From Akkermansia muciniphila (GTDB lineage Bacteria > Verrucomicrobiota > Verrucomicrobiia > Verrucomicrobiales > Akkermansiaceae), in the NCBI GenBank assembly GCA_945888515.1, contig CAMDAD010000030.1:1-35872 (forward strand): DNA of 35,872 nucleotides, read 5' to 3'. How positions within the stretch are numbered: position 1 is the stretch's first letter; every line of letters begins with the position of its first letter. This document shows positions 1-5,220 of the stretch, one piece after another. The position numbers and the translations under genes are program-made. Under the pieces are notes generated by a model that worked only from the letters and a program-made list of their open reading frames with translations, made no database searches and was not told where the DNA came from.

Positions 1-120
1 AATTATGAATTATGAATTATGAATTATGAATTATGAATTATGAATTATGAATTATGAATTATGAATTATGAATTATGAATTATGAATTATGAATTATGAA
101 TTATGAATTATGAATTATGA
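1..120. repeat. Heptamer tandem array (AATTATG)17
   Basis: Seventeen uninterrupted perfect copies of AATTATG plus one base run from the first base of the window, so the array may extend further left. On the minus strand it reads CATAATT, and its TCATAA supplies the stop codon of the RhuM gene. Because 7 is not a multiple of 3, all three frames are closed within about 21 bases on both strands. It is the longest and cleanest array here and should be prone to slippage. A window starting exactly inside it could also reflect a contig break. Confidence 0.97.
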
Positions 121-1155
121 GTTTTTTTGTATACGCTTGATGGCTTTATCGAAGTCCGAATCCAATTTCTGCTTTTTATTGAATTTTTCGTATTCGATGG
201 CGGCTTTTTGATCGGCTTGCTCGCGGGTGATGGTTCCGAACCCTTGAAGGACTTTGTATTCGTTGAACTCAAGGAATTTGTTCACGGAGGCGGCGAATTG
301 CTCCATGGTGAAAGTATTGCGTCGCTCGATGATGCCCTCAATGTAATCGAAAAACGCAGTGACAGTGCGCTCTAATTTTCCGATTTCTGTCTCGCTCAGG
401 TAGTTTTTGCCAATGAGGGCGTCTGATTTGAGAACGCGACCGGCAGGGGCATTTTTGTAGGTTTGCATGCCCATGAGTGGTTGTTTTGCATCCGCGTTTT
501 CGTAGATGATTTCTGCGGAGGTTTTACCAGTGATGGCAAAGTGGAATTTATCTTGAACGTGGGCGTAGAACTCGCGGGTGGTTTTTGCCTTGGGATCGTA
601 GTCGATGCTGCACTCGGCAAAAATGTCGGTGATTTGCTGATAAATACGGCGTTCGCTGGCACGGATGGAGCGGACGCGCTCGAGTAGCTCGCGGAAGTAA
701 TCTTTGCCGAAATAGCGGCCATTTTTGAGACGATCATCATCCATGGCGAAGCCTTTGATGATGTATTCCCGGATGAGCTGGGTCGCCCAGATACGAAATT
801 GGGTGGCCTTGGCAGAATTGACGCGGTAGCCGACGGAAATGACGGCATCGAGGTTGTAGTATTTGACGGCTTGCGTTTGCGTTTTGCCTTCCATGGCACC
901 GTGAGGAGTGGTGAGTTCCAAAATGGAACATACCACTTTTTCTTCGAGTTCCCCGGAATCAAAGATGTTTTTGAGATGCTTGGTGATGGCGGGGCGCTGG
1001 ACGCCGAAAAGTTCCGCCATACGCGGCTGTGTCAGCCACAGCGTCTCCTCGCTAAGAAAGACTTCCACCTTCGTCTCGCCATTGGGAGCGGTGTACAGCA
1101 GAAATTCCGTGCTCGCACCACTCGGCTTGAGCTTCTTTATCTCATCTTCTTTCAT
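115..1155 (-). CDS. RhuM family protein (virulence RhuM / DNA-binding)
   Basis: This 346-residue protein matches the RhuM family (Virulence_RhuM). That family is common in mobile and defence islands and is named after a Salmonella pathogenicity-island gene; its biochemical role is not known. The N-terminal part carries the family hallmark WLTQPRMAELFGVQ (about residues 40-53) followed by ITKHLKNI, which looks like a helix-turn-helix. The next conserved block includes YNLDAVISVGYRVNS, FRIWATQ and IIKGFAMDDDRLKN. Length is normal for the family. The start ATG is the last ATG of the heptamer array at 1153-1180 and the stop TAA comes from the array at 1-120, so the gene is framed exactly by the two arrays. 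It follows the methyltransferase gene on the same strand and may be cotranscribed with it. Family assignment is firm; a role in defence is inference from location. Confidence 0.9.
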   Translation of the reverse strand: MKEDEIKKLKPSGASTEFLLYTAPNGETKVEVFLSEETLWLTQPRMAELFGVQRPAITKHLKNIFDSGELEEKVVCSILELTTPHGAMEGKTQTQAVKYYNLDAVISVGYRVNSAKATQFRIWATQLIREYIIKGFAMDDDRLKNGRYFGKDYFRELLERVRSIRASERRIYQQITDIFAECSIDYDPKAKTTREFYAHVQDKFHFAITGKTSAEIIYENADAKQPLMGMQTYKNAPAGRVLKSDALIGKNYLSETEIGKLERTVTAFFDYIEGIIERRNTFTMEQFAASVNKFLEFNEYKVLQGFGTITREQADQKAAIEYEKFNKKQKLDSDFDKAIKRIQKNS

Positions 1156-1180
1156 AATTCATAATTCATCCTTCATCCTT
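1153..1180. repeat. Heptamer array between Mod and RhuM (4 units)
   Basis: On the minus strand this reads AAGGATG, AAGGATG, AATTATG, AATTATG. The methyltransferase stop TAA (1179-1181) touches its outer edge, and the last ATG (1153-1155) is the RhuM start. A five-codon minigene (MNYEL then TGA) begins at the ATG at 1167-1169, and its stop overlaps the RhuM start as ATGA. Its orientation is opposite to the array at 1-120. Confidence 0.95.
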
Positions 1181-3185
1181 AAATAAACTCCACGGTGTAG
1201 GCAGCTCCGAGGTCGCCGTGGTGTTTGTGGATCTCTGCCTTGAGGCGGCGGAAGGTTTCGTCCTTGAGAGCGATGTCCTTGCCGAAGGCGGAGTCGCGGA
1301 AGAAGTATTTGTTCGGCGTGGGCTCGATGGCGGCCAGCGCTTCCACGAGTTTCTGGGTGATTTTCTCCTCCAGGCAAATGAGATAGGCGTCCGCGTAAAG
1401 GTAGGTGCGCTGGGCGGTGGCGATGGGATGGGTAATGGTGCCCGTGAGGGGGATGTTTGATTGTCGGAGCATCAGTTCATAGACCACGTCGGTGTCCGTA
1501 TAGCCGGGCACGAAGTCGAGGGCGTCTTGGGTACTGAGGCCAGCTTCCGCAATGATGTCCTCGCCGCGTAGGTCTTTCTTGAGCCAGTTGATCTTGGTGT
1601 CTTCGATGCGAAAGGATTTGAAACCAATGTCGAGGGAGTTTGGGTCGATGATGTAGGGATTCGGGGCTTTCTCAGATTCTTCGTCATCTTTGATTTCGAG
1701 CTTTCCGCCTTTTTTGGTTTCGATAGCCTGTTGCTTCTGCCACTCAACGTGTTTTGCTTGCAGCTCTTCTTTGATTTTTTCCCCTGCACGGCGGATGCGT
1801 TCTTTGCTGATCTCGGAGATGGTTTTGTAACCGGCTTTGGCAGCATCGGAATCCTCTGCGCAAATTTCAGGGAGTTGCACCATGATGAACCGACGAGTCC
1901 CGCCATCCTGGGCGTTGAGTTGCATGACGGCGTGTGCTGTCGTTGCTGAGCCGGAGAAGAAGTCGAGAACGAGATCGTTTTCGATGGTCGCAAGTTTTAA
2001 AATTCTTTCTAACAACCTAACTGGTTTAGGTGTGTCGAAAGTGGCCGTTTCAGGAAACAGTGCATTCAGTTCTTTTTTGCCTTCTTGATTATGGCCGACA
2101 TCCGTGTATTTCCAAATTGTCTGACAGGCTGTCCCTTGCTTTACTTCTGTTAGAAAGCGTTTTACTGCTGGCACGTTATTGCCGGTTTCACCGAACCAAA
2201 TTCGGTTATCTTCGACCATTTTCTGATAGACGGGTTCCGTGTAAACCCAGCAACGACCATTTGGCAATTTGTGAGATTTGCCGTTCGGCGCGGCTACAGT
2301 GTAGAATTGGCTTTGTGTTCCATGTCCAGCTTGGGCAGTGGCGTCAGCTGGCTTCCATGGCCCTCTGGGGTCATTATCTAAATTTCTATACCGTGCGTTC
2401 ATTTCGTCAGAACGCTCCAGTAAATTCGGATACCAGTTTAGTTTCTCTTTCGCGTATATGAGTATAAAATCATGTGCTTCAGAAAACCATTTCACAGCAT
2501 TCTGTGGGCTGTATCTCTTTTCCCAAGCGATTGTGCTTACGAAATTATTTTCTCCAAATACATCATCGCACACCTGCCTTAGGTTAGCGACTTCATTGTC
2601 ATCGATAGATATAAAGATTACCCCGTCTTCACTCAGCAATTCTTTTGCTATTTTGATTCTTGGGTAGATCATATCAAGCCAGCGTGCGTGAAATCTGTTA
2701 GAAGATCGCTCATTTTTCGAAAACCGTTCGCCTTCCGATGATACTGAACCTTCTGCTTGTTCGCTCTCCTCACTTTTCGTGGTGAAGTTGTCCTTGTAAA
2801 CAAAGTCCTTGCCTGTGTTGTACGGTGGATCGATGTAAATCATCTTCACTTCCCCATAGTAGTTTTGACGAAGGAGTTTCAGGGCTTCGAGATTGTCGCC
2901 TTCTATGTAGATATTCTGTGATGTCTCGCTGTTCTTGCCGTCGTCCTTGAGAGAGAGTGTTTTCCCCAAGAGTGGTTTGAATGCTTCCTTTTTCGCCGCC
3001 TGTTTCCCGACCCAGTTGAGTTCGTAGGTTTCGTCACCAGGTTTGATTTCCTCGAATTCACCGAGTTCGGCGCGTAGCGCTTCCAAGTCAAGCGCGCCGT
3101 CCTTCACGGCGGCGGGAAAAAGTTCGGCGAGTTTGGCGAGGTTTTCCGAGATGGGATCGGAGATTTGTTGTGGGACGCGGGTCAT
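1179..3185 (-). CDS. Type III Mod-like site-specific DNA methyltransferase (beta-class N6-adenine/N4-cytosine)
   Basis: This 668-residue protein is an S-adenosylmethionine-dependent DNA amino-methyltransferase, modifying adenine N6 or cytosine N4 at a specific site. The catalytic motif IV, DPPYNTGKDF, is at residues 119-128. The AdoMet-binding motif I, DFFSGSATT, is at about 408-416. Motif IV before motif I is the beta-class order used by type III Mod subunits. The region between them (about 200-390) would hold target recognition. Length is typical for Mod. In type III systems Mod pairs with a Res helicase-nuclease; here the next gene downstream is RhuM and no Res gene is in the window. The start ATG (3183-3185) sits at the edge of the duplicated heptamer array. 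No long upstream alternative start was seen. Confidence 0.93.
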   Translation of the reverse strand: MTRVPQQISDPISENLAKLAELFPAAVKDGALDLEALRAELGEFEEIKPGDETYELNWVGKQAAKKEAFKPLLGKTLSLKDDGKNSETSQNIYIEGDNLEALKLLRQNYYGEVKMIYIDPPYNTGKDFVYKDNFTTKSEESEQAEGSVSSEGERFSKNERSSNRFHARWLDMIYPRIKIAKELLSEDGVIFISIDDNEVANLRQVCDDVFGENNFVSTIAWEKRYSPQNAVKWFSEAHDFILIYAKEKLNWYPNLLERSDEMNARYRNLDNDPRGPWKPADATAQAGHGTQSQFYTVAAPNGKSHKLPNGRCWVYTEPVYQKMVEDNRIWFGETGNNVPAVKRFLTEVKQGTACQTIWKYTDVGHNQEGKKELNALFPETATFDTPKPVRLLERILKLATIENDLVLDFFSGSATTAHAVMQLNAQDGGTRRFIMVQLPEICAEDSDAAKAGYKTISEISKERIRRAGEKIKEELQAKHVEWQKQQAIETKKGGKLEIKDDEESEKAPNPYIIDPNSLDIGFKSFRIEDTKINWLKKDLRGEDIIAEAGLSTQDALDFVPGYTDTDVVYELMLRQSNIPLTGTITHPIATAQRTYLYADAYLICLEEKITQKLVEALAAIEPTPNKYFFRDSAFGKDIALKDETFRRLKAEIHKHHGDLGAAYTVEFI

Positions 3186-3267
3186 GAAATTATGAAGTAT
3201 GAGTTATGAATTATGAAAAAAGAAGAGAGAGATGAAATTATGAAGTATGAGTTATGAATTATGAAAA
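3184..3267. repeat. Duplicated heptamer array: two perfect 36-bp direct repeats
   Basis: A 36-base block of ATTATGA-type heptamers (with variants AAGTATG and AGTTATG) occurs at 3184-3219 and is repeated without change at 3232-3267. The two copies are separated by a 12-base AAGAAGAGAGAG spacer. The array lies between the methyltransferase start and the four-helix stop. Bases 3185-3215 match the reverse complement of 3678-3648 at 29 of 31 positions, so it forms an inverted pair with the array at 3641-3675. Confidence 0.95.
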
Positions 3268-3277
3268 GAAGACAAGA

Positions 3278-3643
3278 TTAGAGGCTTTGTTTGGTTTTTT
3301 TGGAGATGGTGGTAAGGATGGCGAGGAGCTGGTTGGTTTCGTCTTGGAGGGATGCGAGTTTGGTGGGTGGAACGATGCCGGATTCTGTGAGGAGTTCTAG
3401 CCAATAAGACGTTTCGTCGAGTTCTTTTAGGCAATCGCCAAGTTTGGCAATGAACTCAGCCTTGGAGCGTGAGCGGTGAGCCTCGCGGTAATTCGCACCG
3501 ACAGAAGTTCCTGAGCGCAGCACTTGTTTTCCAAGAACCCGGGCCTCGTCCGTTTTTGGCAAAGCGACAAACATCCGCACAATCCGCAGCCCAAACAGCT
3601 TCGTCCTCTCGCGCAGATCATGTGGTGGCTCATCTTCATTCAT
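3278..3643 (-). CDS. Four-helix-bundle protein (S23 / TIGR02436-like)
   Basis: This 121-residue protein belongs to the small four-helix-bundle family related to the proteins encoded by 23S rRNA intervening sequences and to Avd of diversity-generating retroelements. Known members are basic helical bundles; some are suspected to bind nucleic acid, but the general function is unknown. Diagnostic blocks are LRERTKLFGLRIVRMF near the N-terminus, VLGKQVLRSGTSVGANYREA (about residues 38-57) and a C-terminal ELDETSYWLELL helix (about 74-85). The start ATG (3641-3643) overlaps the TGA of a five-codon minigene (MNYEV) in the upstream array, and that minigene's ATG in turn overlaps the VapC stop. Translation is therefore probably coupled to VapC. 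The stop is the gene's own TAA. Confidence 0.9.
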   Translation of the reverse strand: MNEDEPPHDLRERTKLFGLRIVRMFVALPKTDEARVLGKQVLRSGTSVGANYREAHRSRSKAEFIAKLGDCLKELDETSYWLELLTESGIVPPTKLASLQDETNQLLAILTTISKKTKQSL

Positions 3644-3675
3644 ACTTCATAATTCATAATTCATAATTCATAATT
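3641..3675. repeat. Heptamer array between VapC and the four-helix gene (5 units)
   Basis: On the minus strand it reads four copies of AATTATG followed by AAGTATG. It encodes the last residues of VapC (MNYEL and its TGA at 3654-3656), then one relay minigene (ATG at 3655-3657, MNYEV, TGA), then the four-helix start ATG (3641-3643). All three junctions are ATGA overlaps. Orientation is opposite to 3184-3267. Confidence 0.95.
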
Positions 3676-4082
3676 TCAGAAAATGGGTTGATGACGCGGA
3701 CGGTGTTGTAGTTTTGTCCGGGATTGAGGTCTTCGGAGAGGAGTTCGGTGCAGCCAGAGGACGCGGCGGCGGCGAGGATGGCGGCGTCCCAGTAGGAGGT
3801 TTGGTAGCGGTTTTTGATGTCGAGGGCATCCTGCATGACCTGCACGGTGAGCGGGACGATGCGGTGACGCAGCCAGTATTGGATCAGCGCGGTTGCCTCT
3901 TGGTGGGTTAGAGGATCGGTGCGTGTGGGGCGCGTGGCCTGGACGTAGAATTCCTGGAGCACCTGCACCGAGAGCGTGAGGTCGGGGTTTCTCAGGATCG
4001 CTTTGGCCTTTTGGTTTTTTTCCGCCTCACCGGGTTGGGTGGAGATGGCGTAGAGGAGGATGTTGGTATCGACGAAGGTCAT
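3654..4082 (-). CDS. PIN-domain ribonuclease toxin (VapC-like)
   Basis: This 142-residue protein is a PIN-domain endoribonuclease of the VapC type, expected to cut RNA with bound Mg2+ or Mn2+. The acidic residues that form the active site are visible: D5 (FVDTN), E44 (LQEFY), D99 (YWDAAI) and D118 (SEDL). The order and spacing are those of VapC proteins. The start ATG directly follows the TAA of the antitoxin gene with no spacer, so the two are translationally coupled. The last residues (MNYEL) are encoded by the heptamer array and are unlikely to be part of the ancestral fold; the natural end was probably near INPF. No active-site residue is missing. Confidence 0.9.
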   Translation of the reverse strand: MTFVDTNILLYAISTQPGEAEKNQKAKAILRNPDLTLSVQVLQEFYVQATRPTRTDPLTHQEATALIQYWLRHRIVPLTVQVMQDALDIKNRYQTSYWDAAILAAAASSGCTELLSEDLNPGQNYNTVRVINPFSEIMNYEL

Positions 4083-4331
4083 TTAGCGGCGGCTTTCGTA
4101 AAGGGCTTCGCGGGACAGGTTGTCCTGGCAGGAGAAGTTGGGGTGACGGCTGGCGATTTCCGCGAGCAGGCTTTCCAACTCAGGGGCGGGCTTTTCCGGT
4201 GCCACTTCCGTGGCCGCGAGGGTCTGGAGGTATTGCTTTACAAGGGATGATACGGAGGCATCCCGCCTCGCGGCGGCAATACGAGCCATGCGGTAGGTCT
4301 CCTCATCCAAGGCGAGTGTGATGTTTTTCAT
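4083..4331 (-). CDS. Ribbon-helix-helix antitoxin (VapB-like)
   Basis: This 82-residue protein looks like the antitoxin partner of the adjacent PIN toxin. Residues 1-40 have the pattern of a ribbon-helix-helix DNA-binding domain: a beta strand (MKNITLALDEE), then helix (TYRMARIAAARR), turn (DASVS) and helix (SLVKQYLQTL). The acidic and flexible C-terminal half (about 45-82) would wrap the toxin. It is the first gene of the pair and its TAA abuts the toxin ATG. Such antitoxins usually repress their own promoter, and an imperfect inverted repeat lies just upstream (4339-4365). Confidence 0.82.
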   Translation of the reverse strand: MKNITLALDEETYRMARIAAARRDASVSSLVKQYLQTLAATEVAPEKPAPELESLLAEIASRHPNFSCQDNLSREALYESRR

Positions 4332-4338
4332 GGGTTTA

Positions 4339-4365
4339 TGTGTATCACGGTTTCACAGTAACACA
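4339..4365 (-). promoter_or_regulatory. Imperfect inverted repeat upstream of vapB-like gene; possible autoregulatory operator
   Basis: TGTGTATCAC and an imperfect complement ending in AACACA flank a short spacer 8 to 34 bases upstream of the antitoxin start. The position suits the self-repression typical of ribbon-helix-helix antitoxins. Symmetry is incomplete and no strong promoter boxes were identified, so this is tentative. Confidence 0.28.
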
Positions 4366-4368
4366 AGA

Positions 4369-4403
4369 AATTATGAAGGATGAATGATGAATGATGAATG
4401 ATG
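4369..4403. repeat. Heptamer array upstream of the vapBC-like pair (5 units)
   Basis: On the plus strand it reads AATTATG, AAGGATG, then three copies of AATGATG. Bases 4376-4405 match the reverse complement of 4528-4499 at 27 of 30 positions, so it forms an inverted pair with the array at 4494-4528 around a 90-base non-coding core. The AATGATG variant is found only here and is repeated three times, which suggests that units copy within an array. Confidence 0.95.
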
Positions 4404-4443
4404 AAAATAGAGCCAAGAAGAGGAGGATTTTGGGCTTATTTCC

Positions 4444-4477
4444 GTAAAATAGGTAAAACGTGTTTTGCTTATTTTAC
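4444..4477. other. 34-bp near-perfect palindrome
   Basis: GTAAAATA at 4444-4451 pairs with TATTTTAC at 4470-4477, and the inner bases continue to pair (two G-T wobbles in RNA) almost to the centre at 4460/4461. It could be a terminator stem without a following T-run, a dimeric repressor site, or a structural end signal of the enclosing element. The choice cannot be made from sequence alone. Confidence 0.85.
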
Positions 4478-4493
4478 TCAATTCGCTGGAGTT

Positions 4494-4528
4494 CATAATT
4501 CATAATTCATAATTCATAATTCATCCTT
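4494..4528. repeat. Heptamer array at the 3' end of the DUF4391 gene (5 units)
   Basis: On the minus strand it reads AAGGATG followed by four copies of AATTATG. It encodes the C-terminal MNYEL and the TGA (4507-4509) of the DUF4391 protein. Its orientation is opposite to the array at 4369-4403. Confidence 0.95.
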
Positions 4529-5220
4529 ATCTTCTCGATGGTAGTTTTGATGGAGGTATTGAGCGCGGCTTTGTCAGCGAGTGAGCGGGCGCGGTCCTTC
4601 TTGGCCTTGAGGGATTCCAGCTCAGTGAGGGCCCGAAACAGGGCGAGGATGGTAGGGCCGTGAAACCAGAGCTTGGCATCGAAAAGCTGGACGGCACCGA
4701 TGAAGATCTTCGGGTGATCAAGCAGGAAGGCTTTGGCCATGGCCTCTAGGTAGTGATCGCGTTTGTTAAGGCGATTCAGGAGGGATGACTGGCGGAGTGG
4801 AGCCAGCGCGGCAGTGCTCACGTGGACCTCGGTGCAGTGCGCATCGGCGATGACGATGGCGCTATCGTCGAGGAGATTGAGCCTCTTGTGGGCGAACGAG
4901 AGGGCGAATCGATCGCCGCCTTCATGAAAGCGAATGACTGCGTGTGCCTTGATCTGGGGCTGGATGGTGCGGGCGGCGAAGTCCGCCTGGCGAAGGTCGG
5001 TGAGTTCGATGTCGAGGAAGAGAATGGCTTCGCAGCGGTATTCGTCCGTGATGAGTGACGGGATTTCCGGGCTGGTCAGCTGGTGGGTGAGTGTGGCCTT
5101 GCGGAGAATTTTGCGCAGGCGACTGCGCTGCGCGGTGGGCAGTGTGGCGGGAGTGAAGGATTTGAGGTTGAGGCGCTTGCCGTTGGTTTCGACGCGCCAG
5201 CTATCGGGAAGATCGATCAT
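4507..5220 (-). CDS. DUF4391 domain-containing protein
   Basis: This 237-residue protein resembles the DUF4391 family, whose genes are usually found beside helicase and DNA methyltransferase genes in restriction-like loci. No enzymatic motif is visible and its function is unknown. The recognisable region runs from about residue 10 to 150 and includes EYRCEAILFLDIEL and the block around IKAHAVIRFHEGGDRFAL. The C-terminal third (about 195-232) is charged and predicted helical (LTELESLKAKKDRARSLADK). Its ATG overlaps the stop of the upstream helicase gene as ATGA, so the two are coupled and probably form one complex. The last five residues, MNYEL, come from the heptamer array. Confidence 0.8.
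   Translation of the reverse strand: MIDLPDSWRVETNGKRLNLKSFTPATLPTAQRSRLRKILRKATLTHQLTSPEIPSLITDEYRCEAILFLDIELTDLRQADFAARTIQPQIKAHAVIRFHEGGDRFALSFAHKRLNLLDDSAIVIADAHCTEVHVSTAALAPLRQSSLLNRLNKRDHYLEAMAKAFLLDHPKIFIGAVQLFDAKLWFHGPTILALFRALTELESLKAKKDRARSLADKAALNTSIKTTIEKIRMNYEL

Larger units (their letters stand above)
3184..3678. mobile_element. Candidate heptamer-bounded cassette carrying the four-helix-bundle gene
   Basis: The four-helix gene is enclosed by inverted heptamer arrays whose outer 31 bases agree at 29 positions (3185-3215 against the complement of 3648-3678). No transposase is encoded and no clear target-site duplication was found. The unit lies between the VapC gene and the methyltransferase gene, and VapC has gained a repeat-encoded tail at the junction. 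Calling it mobile is inference from this symmetry and from the repetition of the pattern around RhuM and around a non-coding segment. Confidence 0.4.
4369..4528. mobile_element. Candidate empty heptamer-bounded cassette (MITE-like, 90-bp core)
   Basis: Inverted heptamer arrays of 35 bases each enclose 90 bases with no plausible gene. The core holds a 34-base palindrome (4444-4477). It has the form of a miniature element without cargo, built like the units around the four-helix and RhuM genes. It separates the DUF4391/helicase pair from the toxin-antitoxin pair. Mobility is inferred; the pair could instead act only as a long RNA hairpin. Confidence 0.35.

Noticed and set aside
1-120. CRISPR-like repetitive array
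   Set aside because: The unit is 7 bases with no spacers, so it is a simple tandem repeat.
3184-3678. Classical insertion sequence around the four-helix gene
   Set aside because: There is no transposase and no target-site duplication that I can identify, so only a candidate cassette is reported.
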